The translations under genes and the position numbers were made by a program. Positions 8,896 through 16,974 of a DNA stretch of 64,000 nt are shown in pieces; positions within the stretch are counted from its first letter, which is position 1, and the number at the start of each line of letters is the position of its first letter. The DNA comes from Pseudomonadota bacterium (GTDB lineage: Bacteria; Pseudomonadota; Alphaproteobacteria; Rhizobiales; Xanthobacteraceae), in NCBI GenBank assembly GCA_018240595.1, contig JAFEFL010000043.1, forward strand, positions 1-64,000, in the 5' to 3' direction. The notes beneath the pieces were generated by a model. That model ran no database searches and had not been told where the DNA came from. It was given only the letters and a program-made list of their open reading frames with translations.

Positions 8896-9543
8896 ATGAG
8901 TGAAATCCTGGCCGGCAACCTGCTGGAGCGTCCGAGCGACACCGCTGATGACAGCGCCAAGCGGCGCCAGATTCTGGATGGCGCCCGCAAGGTGTTCCTG
9001 GACCGTGGCTTCGACGCCGCCAGCATGATGGATATCGCCAAGGCGGCCGGCGTGTCGAAGGGTACGCTCTACGTCTACTTCAAGGACAAGGACGATCTGT
9101 TCGACGGCATGGTGCGCGGCGAATGCATCATGCAGCTCGACGGCGTGTTCGACTTCGACCCCAACGACCACGACGTCGAGGCGGTGCTGCTCAAGCGCGG
9201 CAAGGCTTTCGTCAAGGCGCTCGGCAACCCCCAGCGCCTGTCGTCCTGGCGCACGGTGATCGCGGTCGCCGAGCGCATGCCGGAAGTCGGCCGCAAGCTC
9301 TACGAATCCGGCCCTGCCCGTGGCCTTGCCAGTCTGACCGCCTATCTCAAGGCGCAGGTCGAGGCTGGCGTCCTCGATATCGACGACTGCGAAATCGCGG
9401 CGGCGCAGTTCATCGAAACCTGCCACGCCACCATGCTCAAGCCGATGCTGTTCAACTTCGGCCCACCGCCGACCGACGAACGCATCGCCTATGTCGTCGG
9501 CATCGCCGTGCGCACGTTCATGCGGGCGTACAAGGTTCGTTAA
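8896..9543 (+). CDS. TetR/AcrR-family transcriptional regulator of emrAB
   Basis: A 215-residue repressor. The N-terminal TetR DNA-binding domain is clear, with the helix-turn-helix at about residues 41-62 (MMDIAKAAGVSKGTLYVYF). The rest is the ligand-binding, dimerising region. The gene diverges from emrAB, and the shared gap holds two identical-armed 19-bp palindromes, so it very probably represses the pump and is released by its substrate. ATG 8896 lies 7 bp after GGGGAG (8883-8888). An ATG at 8893 is also possible, and the longer frame from the TTG at 8785 has no good ribosome site. Confidence 0.92.
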   Translation: MSEILAGNLLERPSDTADDSAKRRQILDGARKVFLDRGFDAASMMDIAKAAGVSKGTLYVYFKDKDDLFDGMVRGECIMQLDGVFDFDPNDHDVEAVLLKRGKAFVKALGNPQRLSSWRTVIAVAERMPEVGRKLYESGPARGLASLTAYLKAQVEAGVLDIDDCEIAAAQFIETCHATMLKPMLFNFGPPPTDERIAYVVGIAVRTFMRAYKVR

Positions 9544-9600
9544 GCATATCCGGCTGGTTTTTTTGAAACCGCACGCGCCTTGGCCGTGTTAGAATTCGCC

Positions 9601-9978
9601 ATGGCCAAAGCATCGATCATCGCTGCCCTCGCCGCCCTCGCCATGACGATGGCCGCTCCGGCATTCGCCGACAATTACCCGATCGCCGGCCGCTGGGGCG
9701 TCAGCACCTCGACCGCGAAGGGCCCGATCGATTGCGCGAAGCTGCGCGTCATCGCTTTCAACGGCGATCAGCGCACCGACAGCAACGGCGGCGTGCCGGC
9801 CTATCGCAACAAATCGGTGCAGCCGGGCGGGACCTCGGAGTTCCGCGTCGTCGACATCTTCACCAGCGGCCAGATCAGCAACGCCGAGGCGCGCTACACG
9901 CTCAAGCTCATCGACGCCGATCGCGTCGAGATGAACCAGCAGCCCGGCGGCCGCGTGACGCTGCGGAAGTGCAAATGA
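9601..9978 (+). CDS. Small secreted protein, unknown function
   Basis: A 125-residue protein with a typical Sec signal peptide (cleavage likely after APAFA, residue 23). The mature part has two cysteines, one in GPIDCAKL and one in the last residues (LRKCK), which could form a disulfide in the periplasm. The secreted part looks like a small beta-rich domain. The family was not recognised. A TTG at 9580 would add eight residues before the signal peptide and is less likely. A palindromic element follows 10 bp after the stop. Confidence 0.7.
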   Translation: MAKASIIAALAALAMTMAAPAFADNYPIAGRWGVSTSTAKGPIDCAKLRVIAFNGDQRTDSNGGVPAYRNKSVQPGGTSEFRVVDIFTSGQISNAEARYTLKLIDADRVEMNQQPGGRVTLRKCK

Positions 9979-9988
9979 TTTGATTGGA

Positions 9989-10044
9989 TCCCCGCCATAG
10001 GCGTTCTGAAAGAACGCCGTCCTTTGGACGGCTATGCGCGGGGA
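9989..10044. repeat. Palindromic element, solo arm with nested module (copy 2)
   Basis: The outer stem TCCCCGC (9989-9995) pairs with GCGGGGA (10038-10044). Its apex is the same nested module as in copy 1: CATAG (9996-10000) with CTATG (10032-10036), enclosing GGCGTTCT/AGAACGCC (10000-10018) and GCCGTCC/GGACGGC (10016-10032). One hairpin has the same sequence as in copy 1 while the other has changed on both sides and still pairs. Confidence 0.8.
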
Positions 10045-10053
10045 CGACCATTT

Positions 10054-10608
10054 CTAATTCCGCGCGATAATCTCGTGCTCGTCGCGGTAGACCGCCATCG
10101 CCTGCGCCGCGGCACCCGCCTTGCGCCGGGCAAGAAACAACGGCCGGCGGCGCTTGAGCGAACTGTGCCGGCGGCGGCGTGGACGAACCTTCGTCGCCCT
10201 CACCTCACCGATGCGGCGCCAGCCTTCTTTGGTGTCGTTGACGATCATCGGCAGGCCGAGCGCATCGCTCCAGCCCTGCCACGCCGTGCCGATGTCCTCG
10301 CTATGCTCGGACGCATGAAGCGACACGGTCAGCCCCGGATCCTTGTGCTCGAGCGTGATCTCGGCGCTGCCCGGCATACCGTGCCGGCCGCGCACCAGTT
10401 TGAGCGCCACGCCCTCATAGGCCGAGACCGGCATGTTGAGCGCCATCACCATACCGGACAGCGACCGCCGCACGACCACGCGCTCAGGATAGATTTCGAC
10501 CACCCGCACCCCGGCCGCGCCGTCGCTCGTCGCAAACGACACCGGTAGGGCGAACGGGTCGAGCCGCTCCTGACGACTCGACCCGGCGGGACCCCCGCCA
10601 CTTCGCAT
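10054..10608 (-). CDS. DUF6101 family protein
   Basis: A 184-residue protein matching the pattern I know for DUF6101 proteins of Bradyrhizobium and relatives: an N-terminal PAGSSR..RLDPFALPVSF block, a central domain with MVMALNMPVSAYEGVAL and ITLEHKDPGLTVSL, and a very basic C-terminus (RPRRRRHSSLKRRRP). The basic tail might bind nucleic acid or membranes, but the function is unknown. The ATG at 10608 was chosen because the conserved block begins there; the frame stays open further upstream without recognisable family sequence. It is transcribed towards the secreted-protein gene. Confidence 0.8.
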   Translation of the reverse strand: MRSGGGPAGSSRQERLDPFALPVSFATSDGAAGVRVVEIYPERVVVRRSLSGMVMALNMPVSAYEGVALKLVRGRHGMPGSAEITLEHKDPGLTVSLHASEHSEDIGTAWQGWSDALGLPMIVNDTKEGWRRIGEVRATKVRPRRRRHSSLKRRRPLFLARRKAGAAAQAMAVYRDEHEIIARN

Positions 10609-10882
10609 ATTTGACGCCTCAAACTCTCCCAGCGTCGGGCTTATTGCCCGTATCGCCTGGAGCCCACTTTGACGCAGGACCGTCCGAAACCCCTTAAAAA
10701 GCGCGGTTAATCGTCGTTCATACTCTGGGGATTGAGCCTCATGCTTGACGGTGCGTTGCCGTCCATGATTGACGAGGTGTTGATGCCGGCGGCACAAATC
10801 GAGACAACGCGGTTGCGCCGGAACCGCGCAAGCGCCATCTGAAGTGTGCTGTTATTCCGGTTGTTTCCACGAAAGAGGCCGC
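10609..10882. other. Divergent intergenic region DUF6101 / pmbA
   Basis: This 274-bp gap must hold both promoters. It contains a perfect 7-bp hairpin, CGCGGTT (10808-10814) with AACCGCG (10822-10828), and a shorter one, GACGG/CCGTC near 10745-10770. A ribosome site AAGAGG (10873-10878) precedes pmbA. No known regulatory motif was recognised. Confidence 0.4.
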
Positions 10883-12247
10883 ATGCTCGCTCCCGTTCAA
10901 TCGCTGTTCGACCAGTCCACCCTCACCGATCGCGCCGAGCGCCTGGTGAAGGCCGCGATCGCGGCTGGCGCCGATGCCGCCGATGCAGTCGCGGTGCGCG
11001 GGCTGTCGCAGTCGATCGAGGTCCGTGACGGTCAGGTCGAGGAGAGCGAGAGTTCGGAGGGCGACGATCTCGGGCTGCGCGTGCTCATCGGCAAGCGTCA
11101 GGCGGTGGTTTCGACCAACGACACGGCCAGCGACGGCTTCCGGGTTCTGGCCGAGCGCGCCGTCGCCATGGCCCGCGTTGCGCCGGAGGACAAGTTCGCC
11201 GGCCTCGCCGATCCTTCTCAACTGACTCACGAGTTTCCCGATCTCGATCTGATCGACCGCAATCTGCCGGCGGTCGCCGATCTCGAAGCCATGGCGCGCC
11301 AGGCCGAAGAGGCCGCGCTCGCGGTGAAGGGCGTGTCCAAGTCGGGCGGCGCTTCGGCTTCCGCGGGCATCGGCGGCATGGTGCTGGTGACGAGCCACGG
11401 CTTCCGTGGCGAATATCTCGGCTCCAGCCACAGCGTCTCGGCCATGGCCATCGCCGGCGAGGGCACCGGGATGGAGCGCGACTACGATTACTCCTCGACG
11501 CGGCACGCCGCGGATCTGGAATCGCCGCAAGCGATCGGCCGCAGCGCCGGCGAGCGCGCCATCGCTCGGCTCAATCCGCGCAAGGTGACGACGCGCAAGG
11601 TGCCCGTCGTGTTCGACCCGCGCGTCGCCAGTTCGCTGGTCTCGCATCTCGCCGGCGCCATCAACGGCGCCTCGATCGCCCGCAAGACCTCGTTCCTGCG
11701 CGACAAGATGGGCGCCAAATTGTTCGCCGACGGCGTGCGCATCATCGACGACCCGTTGCGCAAGCGCGGCCTGCGCTCGCATCCGTTCGATGGCGAGGGC
11801 GTTGCCGGCAAGAAGCTGGCGCTGATCGACGACGGTGTGCTCACCACGTGGATCCTCGATTGCGCCACCGCGCGCGAACTCGGCCTCGCAACCACCGGCC
11901 ATGCCTCGCGCGGCGTCTCATCGTCACCGTCGCCATCGGCTTCCAACCTGCACATGGAAGCGGGCAAGGTGTCGCCGGAGGATCTGATCGCCGACATCAA
12001 GGACGGTTTCTATGTCACCGATCTGATCGGCAGCGGCGTCAACGGCGTGACCGGCGATTACAGCCGCGGCGCGTCCGGATTCTGGATCGAGAACGGCAAG
12101 CGCACCTACGCGGTGAGCGAAGTCACCATCGCCGGGCATCTCCTCGACATGTTCAGGAACCTGACGCCGGCGAACGACCTCGTGTTCAAACACGGCATCA
12201 ACGCGCCGACCATCCGCCTGGAGGGACTGACCGTTGCCGGCCAGTAA
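10883..12247 (+). CDS. pmbA: Metalloprotease-related protein PmbA (TldE)
   Basis: A 454-residue member of the TldD/PmbA family. In E. coli, PmbA (TldE) and TldD form a complex that unfolds and degrades small peptides, matures microcin B17 and acts on CcdA. The catalytic HExxxH is in TldD; this protein lacks it, as expected for the PmbA partner. Family features include the N-terminal AERLVKAAIAAGADAADAVAV and the C-terminal GVNGVTGDYSRGASGFWIENG. No tldD lies in this window. The ATG at 10883 follows AAGAGG. The gene opens a run of six same-strand genes leading into lipid A synthesis, and its 3' end overlaps the next gene by 14 bp. Confidence 0.92.
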   Translation: MLAPVQSLFDQSTLTDRAERLVKAAIAAGADAADAVAVRGLSQSIEVRDGQVEESESSEGDDLGLRVLIGKRQAVVSTNDTASDGFRVLAERAVAMARVAPEDKFAGLADPSQLTHEFPDLDLIDRNLPAVADLEAMARQAEEAALAVKGVSKSGGASASAGIGGMVLVTSHGFRGEYLGSSHSVSAMAIAGEGTGMERDYDYSSTRHAADLESPQAIGRSAGERAIARLNPRKVTTRKVPVVFDPRVASSLVSHLAGAINGASIARKTSFLRDKMGAKLFADGVRIIDDPLRKRGLRSHPFDGEGVAGKKLALIDDGVLTTWILDCATARELGLATTGHASRGVSSSPSPSASNLHMEAGKVSPEDLIADIKDGFYVTDLIGSGVNGVTGDYSRGASGFWIENGKRTYAVSEVTIAGHLLDMFRNLTPANDLVFKHGINAPTIRLEGLTVAGQ

Positions 12248-13049
12248 TTTCGCCAGCGACGCCGCCGCGCTACGCGAGCCGCTCGAACTGATCATGCGCG
12301 AGGCGGGCCAGATCGCCCGCGAGACCGCGCGTGGCGAGTTCAAGCGCTGGACCAAGGGCCACGACAATTCGCCGGTGAGCGAGGGCGACATCGCCGTCAA
12401 CAATTTCCTGCGCGCGCGGCTCGGGGCATTGGCGCCGGACGCCGGATGGCTGTCGGAAGAGACCGAGGACGATCCGTCGGCGCGCAGCATGGACGCGGTA
12501 TGGATCGTCGATCCGATCGACGGCACGCGCGCCTACATCACGCATCGTCACGACTGGACCGTTTCGGTGGCGCTGGTCGCGGGCGGCCGACCGCAGCTCG
12601 CCGCGCTCTTCGCGCCGGTGACCGACGAGATGTTCATGGCCGTGGCGGGACAGGGCGCCACCCGCAACGGCGCCCGGATCGCGGTCAGCCCCGGCGGCGA
12701 CCTGCAAGGAGCGCGGCTCGCCGGACCGAAACGCGTGCTCGATCGGCTCGTGGCGGTCTCGCCGCAGGCCCGGCCTCAGGACAAGGTGTTTTCGCTGGCG
12801 CTGCGGCTGACCAGGGTCGCCGAGGGAGTGTTCGAGGCGGCGTTGTCCACACCGGGCAGCCACGACTGGGATCTTGCCGCCGCCGATCTTTTGGTGCACG
12901 AAGCCGGCGGCGTTCTGACCGACGTTGCCGGGCGGAGCCTGCTGTATAATCAGGCGAAAACCGACCACGGCGCCTTGATCGCCGCGAGTCCTGCCCGCCA
13001 TGGTACGCTCATCGAACTGATGCGCGATCGCCTGCCCGAATTCGCGTAG
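12234..13049 (+). CDS. Inositol-phosphatase-family protein, CysQ-like 3'(2'),5'-bisphosphate nucleotidase
   Basis: A 271-residue Mg-dependent, Li-sensitive type phosphatase. The three metal-binding motifs are visible: WLSEETEDD, the signature WIVDPIDGTRAYI and the C-terminal GSHDWDLAAADLLVHEAGG. Candidates are PAP phosphatase (CysQ) or inositol monophosphatase; sequence alone does not decide. The start is a TTG at 12234, which overlaps pmbA by 14 bp and sits 7 bp after a strong ribosome site GGAGGGA (12220-12226). No in-frame ATG occurs before residue 21, inside the conserved domain, so TTG is well supported. Confidence 0.88.
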   Translation: MPASNFASDAAALREPLELIMREAGQIARETARGEFKRWTKGHDNSPVSEGDIAVNNFLRARLGALAPDAGWLSEETEDDPSARSMDAVWIVDPIDGTRAYITHRHDWTVSVALVAGGRPQLAALFAPVTDEMFMAVAGQGATRNGARIAVSPGGDLQGARLAGPKRVLDRLVAVSPQARPQDKVFSLALRLTRVAEGVFEAALSTPGSHDWDLAAADLLVHEAGGVLTDVAGRSLLYNQAKTDHGALIAASPARHGTLIELMRDRLPEFA

Positions 13050-13118
13050 AACGGGTTCCAATCCCCATTCTGCGGTAGCCCATTAGGTCCCACGCCGGGA
13101 CTTCGCGAAGGAACACGA

Positions 13119-13361
13119 ATGTCCGCGAAACCCGCCAAACAGCTCCTTCACCTGGTCATCGGCGGTGAACTGACCAGCCTGGACGGCGTCGAATTCAAGG
13201 ACCTCGACAAGGTTGACCTGGTCGGCGTCTATCCGAACTATGCGTCGGCCTACGCCGTGTGGAAGGCGAAGGCGCAGCAGACCGTCGATAACGCGCAGAT
13301 GCGGTATTTCATTGTTCACATGCACCGCCTGCTCGACCCGGACAAGCCGGACCAGAACTGA
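13119..13361 (+). CDS. DUF4170 family protein
   Basis: An 80-residue protein that I recognise as DUF4170, a small alphaproteobacterial family with no known function. The conserved core is HLVIGGELTSL, VDLVGVYPNYASAYAVWKAK and MRYFIVHMHRL. It looks like a single alpha-beta domain with no membrane segment or metal site. A strong ribosome site GAAGGA (13107-13112) precedes the start by 6 bp. It lies between the phosphatase and the DUF374 acyltransferase in the lipid A run, suggesting a helper role in envelope synthesis; this is context only. Confidence 0.85.
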   Translation: MSAKPAKQLLHLVIGGELTSLDGVEFKDLDKVDLVGVYPNYASAYAVWKAKAQQTVDNAQMRYFIVHMHRLLDPDKPDQN

Positions 13362-13410
13362 CCGCTGCCCGGACGAAACGCTGATCAAGCCGACCGAAGA
13401 GTGAGTGCCG

Positions 13411-14142
13411 ATGCCATTGATGAAGCGGATCGTCGCATCGGCCGCATTCCAGTCCGCCGCCGGCTCGCTGGCGGCCAACTATCTGCGACTGGTGTGGAAA
13501 ACCAGCCGCCTCATCTGCGATCCTCCCTACATGTACGAGGAAGTGCAGATGCCGGCGATCATCGCCTTCTGGCACGGCCAGCACTTCCTCGCGCCCTTCA
13601 TCAAGCGCAACCACGACACGCACCGCACCAAGGTGCTGATTTCGCGGCATCGTGATGGCGAGATCAATGCGCGTGCCGCCGAGAAGCTCGGCATCGAGAC
13701 CATCCGCGGCTCCGGCGCGCATAACGGCGAATTCCATCGCAAGGGCGGTGCCGCCGGTTTCTCGGCGATGCTCGACGCGCTGGCCGAAGGCTACAACGTC
13801 GCACTCACCGCCGACGTACCGAAAGTGTCGCGCGTCTGCGGCATGGGCGTCATCAAGCTGGCGCAGCATTCCGGCCGGCCGATCTATCCGATCGCGCTCG
13901 CTTCGAGCCGGCGCATCGAACTCGACAACTGGGACAAGAGCGCCATCAACCTGCCGTTCTCGCGCGTGGCGTTCTGCGGCTGCGGTCCGTTTCTGGTGCC
14001 GCGCGACGCCGACGACGCGACGCTCGAAGCCAGACGCCAGGAAGTCGAAGCTGCGCTCAATGACATGACGGCCCGCGCCTATGCGATCGTCGACGGCAAG
14101 GCGCAGATCGCGAACACCGTGCGCGGGGACGTGGCGGCATGA
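13411..14142 (+). CDS. DUF374 family lysophospholipid acyltransferase-like protein
   Basis: A 243-residue protein of the DUF374 family, distantly related to the acyltransferases of the LpxL/PlsC superfamily. The candidate active-site histidine is in IIAFWHGQHFLAPF, followed by LISRHRDGE and a Gly-Ser-rich loop (TIRGSGAHNG). It has only a weak N-terminal hydrophobic stretch. Its ATGA overlap with waaA, followed directly by lpxK, suggests that it acylates lipid A or a precursor at the inner membrane. The substrate has not been shown here. The ATG at 13411 was chosen; two GTG codons just upstream (13401, 13405) are alternatives only a few codons longer. Confidence 0.85.
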   Translation: MPLMKRIVASAAFQSAAGSLAANYLRLVWKTSRLICDPPYMYEEVQMPAIIAFWHGQHFLAPFIKRNHDTHRTKVLISRHRDGEINARAAEKLGIETIRGSGAHNGEFHRKGGAAGFSAMLDALAEGYNVALTADVPKVSRVCGMGVIKLAQHSGRPIYPIALASSRRIELDNWDKSAINLPFSRVAFCGCGPFLVPRDADDATLEARRQEVEAALNDMTARAYAIVDGKAQIANTVRGDVAA

Positions 14143-15449
14143 GCGACGCGCCTCTGACCCTGACGCTGCACGCCTATCGTCTGCTGTCGCGCCTGGCGAC
14201 ACCGCTGACGCCTCTGTTGCTGGCGCGGCGGCTCAAGCGCGGCAAGGAAAATCCCGCGCGTCTCGGCGAACGTTACGGCAGAACGCAGGATGCGCGGCCT
14301 GACGGGCCGCTGGTGTGGCTGCATGGCGCCAGCGTCGGCGAGCTGCTCAGCACCATGCCGCTGATCGAACGCATTGCCGGACATCACGTGAACGTGCTTG
14401 TCACCACCGGCACCGTAACCTCGAGCGAGGCCGCGGCCCGGCGGCTGCCGCCGGGCGTCATCCACCAATTCGTGCCGCTCGACACGCCGAAATTCGTTCG
14501 CCGCTTCCTCGACCGCTGGCAGCCCGACCTGGTGCTGCTGGTCGAATCGGATTTGTGGCCGAACATGATGATCGAGTCGTCGCGCCGCGGCGTGCCGATG
14601 ATCCTGATCAACGGCCGCATGTCCGAAAGCTCGTTCAATCGCTGGCGCAAGCTGCCGCGCACCATCTCTAGTCTGTTGCGCCGCTTCGACCTTTGCCTGG
14701 CTGGCACGCAAGCCGACGCCTGGCGCTTGGGCGAGCTCGGTGCGCCACGCGTCGTCACCACCGGCAACCTCAAACTGGATGTGCCGGCGCCGCCGGCCGA
14801 TCCAGCCAGGCTTGAGGCCTTCGGCAACGCCATCGGCAACCGGCCGATGATCGCCGCCGCCTCGACCCATCCCGGCGAGGACGCGCTGATGATCGAGGCG
14901 CACGCGCGCCTGCGCGGCAATTTCCGCGGTCTCATCACCGTGATCGCGCCGCGCCATCCCGAGCGCGGCGAGGACATCATGCAGCTCGCGCGCGAGGCCG
15001 GCCTCAAGGCGGCGCTGCGCTCGCGCGGCGAGCCGATCAAGGCCGACACCGACATCTATGTCGCCGACACGATGGGCGAGCTCGGCCTGATCTATCGCCT
15101 GGCGCTCGCGGTGTTCGTCGGCGGCTCCCTGGTCGAGCACGGCGGGCAGAACCCGATCGAGCCGGCCAAGCTCGGTGCCGCCATCCTGCACGGCCCGCAT
15201 GTTTGGAATTTCGCCGACATCTACGATGCCCTCGACGCCGCCCACGGCGCCGAACCGGTCGACAGCGCCGACCGTCTCACTGCGGCCTTTGCCGCCATGC
15301 TGTCGAGCCGGGAAACGCGCGACAGCGTCGCGGCGGCGGCGCGCACGACGGTGGATGCGCTCGGCGGCGCGCTTGCGCGCACGCTGCAATCGCTCGATCC
15401 TTATCTGATGCATCTCATCATGCTGCGTCAGCGAGGCGATCATGCGTGA
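14139..15449 (+). CDS. waaA: 3-deoxy-D-manno-octulosonic acid (Kdo) transferase
   Basis: A 436-residue GT30 glycosyltransferase that adds Kdo from CMP-Kdo to lipid IV-A on the cytoplasmic face of the inner membrane. It has the membrane-associated N-terminus (LHAYRLLSRLATPLTPLLLA), the family motif WLHGASVGE with the presumed catalytic glutamate near the N-terminus, and the CMP-Kdo-binding C-terminal part (VFVGGSLVEHGGQNPIEPA). Length is normal. It overlaps the upstream acyltransferase by 4 bp (ATGA) and the downstream lpxK by 8 bp, so the three are co-translated. Confidence 0.95.
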   Translation: MSDAPLTLTLHAYRLLSRLATPLTPLLLARRLKRGKENPARLGERYGRTQDARPDGPLVWLHGASVGELLSTMPLIERIAGHHVNVLVTTGTVTSSEAAARRLPPGVIHQFVPLDTPKFVRRFLDRWQPDLVLLVESDLWPNMMIESSRRGVPMILINGRMSESSFNRWRKLPRTISSLLRRFDLCLAGTQADAWRLGELGAPRVVTTGNLKLDVPAPPADPARLEAFGNAIGNRPMIAAASTHPGEDALMIEAHARLRGNFRGLITVIAPRHPERGEDIMQLAREAGLKAALRSRGEPIKADTDIYVADTMGELGLIYRLALAVFVGGSLVEHGGQNPIEPAKLGAAILHGPHVWNFADIYDALDAAHGAEPVDSADRLTAAFAAMLSSRETRDSVAAAARTTVDALGGALARTLQSLDPYLMHLIMLRQRGDHA

Positions 15450-16431
15450 GCCGGGCTTCTGGTGGCGCCGGCCGGGGCTCGCATCGAGCCTGCTGGCGCC
15501 GCTGGGCCTGGCTTACGGTTCGATCGCGGCGCGGCGCATGGCCAAGCCCGGCGCGTTCGCCGGCATTCCGGTCATCTGCGTCGGCAATTTCACGCTCGGC
15601 GGCACCGGCAAGACGCCGACCGCCTTGATGCTGGTGGCATTGCTGCGCGAACTGGGCGCGACGCCATTCTGCCTGACGCGCGGCTATGGCGGCTCCATCG
15701 AAGGCCCACACCGCGTCGATGCCGACCAGGACAACGCGGCGCAAGTCGGCGACGAGGCGCTGCTGTTGGCGCGCGCCGCGCCGACGGTGGTGGCGCGCGA
15801 TCGCGTGCTCGGCGCCGCTTTCGCCAAGGCGATGGGCGCCAGCGTCGTCGCCATGGATGACGGTCTGCAGAATCCGTCGCTCGCCAAGACGCTGACCATC
15901 GCCGTGGTCGATGGCCGCCGCGGCATCGGCAATGGCGAGGTGTTTCCCGCCGGGCCGCTGCGCGCCCCGCTCGCCGCGCAGATGGCGCGCTGCGACGCGC
16001 TGCTCGTCGTCGGTGATGGAGAAGGTGCGCGCCGCGTCACCTCGCGCGCCGGGGCGCGACCGGTGCTGCATGGCCGGTTGATGCCGGATGAGGCTGCCGT
16101 CACGGCGCTGCGCGCGCGCCCCGTGCTGGCCTTTGCCGGCATCGGCGATCCGGACAAGTTCTTCGCCACCGTCGAAGCCAGTGGCATCGAAATCGCGCAG
16201 CGCCGCGCCTTTGCCGATCATCACCGCTTCAATGCCGAGGAAGCCGCCGAGCTGGTGATGGCGGCCGAGCACGACGCGCTGGCGCTTGTCACCACCGAGA
16301 AGGATCACGCCCGCATGACCGGCGACCCGGCGCTGGCCGCGCTGGCGGCAAAGGCGCATGCGCTCCCGGTGACGATGGTCGTGGAGGAGAAGGAAACGTT
16401 GCGCGCGTTGCTTGCGCGGGCGCTAACTTGA
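15442..16431 (+). CDS. lpxK: Tetraacyldisaccharide 4'-kinase
   Basis: A 329-residue kinase that phosphorylates the 4' position of the lipid A disaccharide, the step before Kdo transfer. The P-loop is in NFTLGGTGKTPTALML (about residues 50-65), preceded by the membrane-associated N-terminal helix. Other family stretches are FCLTRGYGG and VVAMDDGLQNPSLAKTLTI (the DDGxQ motif). It overlaps waaA by 8 bp and ends the run pmbA, phosphatase, DUF4170, DUF374, waaA, lpxK. A palindromic element directly follows the stop codon. Confidence 0.95.
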   Translation: MREPGFWWRRPGLASSLLAPLGLAYGSIAARRMAKPGAFAGIPVICVGNFTLGGTGKTPTALMLVALLRELGATPFCLTRGYGGSIEGPHRVDADQDNAAQVGDEALLLARAAPTVVARDRVLGAAFAKAMGASVVAMDDGLQNPSLAKTLTIAVVDGRRGIGNGEVFPAGPLRAPLAAQMARCDALLVVGDGEGARRVTSRAGARPVLHGRLMPDEAAVTALRARPVLAFAGIGDPDKFFATVEASGIEIAQRRAFADHHRFNAEEAAELVMAAEHDALALVTTEKDHARMTGDPALAALAAKAHALPVTMVVEEKETLRALLARALT

Positions 16432-16433
16432 TT

Positions 16434-16519
16434 CTCCGTTCATTCCCGCGAAAGCGGGAATCCATCCTTCTCGAAAAAAGAAGAACTCTGGGTCCCCGCT
16501 TTCGCGGGGACGAATGGAG
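16434..16519. repeat. Three-arm palindromic element, copy 3
   Basis: Nearly complementary ends, CTCCGTTC (16434-16441) and GAATGGAG (16512-16519). The left arm is ATTCCCGC/GCGGGAAT around the loop GAAA, and the right arm is GTCCCCGC/GCGGGGAC around TTTC. The centre is AT-rich (TTCTCGAAAAAAGAAGAA). It begins 3 bp after the lpxK stop and lies between convergent genes. Confidence 0.85.
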
Positions 16520-16539
16520 TTGTTCGCGACAGACCTAAG

Positions 16540-16770
16540 TTACGGCCTTGGCACGGCGCGGTAACGCTCGAGCACCGCCTCGGGCGTGGCGTAAGCCTCC
16601 TGGCGATCGACGCTCCAGTATTTCAGCTCGTCGAGCGCGATCGGCGCGCCGGTCACGGCGCAGCGCACGAAATTGCCCGGCCGCACCACGCGAAAATCGC
16701 CGTCGAGGTATTTGACCTCGGCCTCTCCGCCGGACGGCTGACTGGGATCGAAACGGTTGAGCACGGGCAT
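16540..16770 (-). CDS. DUF2093 family protein
   Basis: A 76-residue protein that I recognise as DUF2093, a small alphaproteobacterial family of unknown function. The conserved core is AEVKYLDGDFRVVRPGNFV followed by CAVTGAPIALDELKYWSV. It has one cysteine and no membrane segment. In related genomes it often lies close to lipid A genes; here it faces lpxK across a palindromic element. The start at 16770 (MPVLNRFDP) gives the usual family length. GGAG lies only 2 bp before it, closer than ideal, but the longer frame up to 16911 is arginine-rich and unlike the family. Confidence 0.8.
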   Translation of the reverse strand: MPVLNRFDPSQPSGGEAEVKYLDGDFRVVRPGNFVRCAVTGAPIALDELKYWSVDRQEAYATPEAVLERYRAVPRP

Positions 16771-16912
16771 TTCTCCGCAAGGCGACGTAACGCGTCGAAC
16801 ATAATGCCTCGCTCGCCCGAGCGAAACCCGTCCGCTTCGCTGCAGCCGCAGCCCCGAGACCGTCGCCGCCGATTCCGGTTTGTCCCGACGGCGCTTGACT
16901 CCCCGCCGCATA

Positions 16913-16932
16913 TGTAATGTTATAATATTACA
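16913..16932. promoter_or_regulatory. Zur box overlapping a -10 element
   Basis: The 20-bp site TGTAATGTTATAATATTACA is an almost perfect palindrome and matches the known Zur consensus core (ATGTTATA-N-TATAACAT). It contains TATAAT (16921-16926), which looks like the -10 box; TTGACT at 16895-16900 could be a -35, although with a 20-bp spacer. Zinc-bound Zur would therefore block transcription of the receptor gene starting at 16975. Confidence 0.8.
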
Positions 16933-16974
16933 TTTCTGAGGCAGGCTCGTCCGCTCATATTCTCGGGGTCCTTC

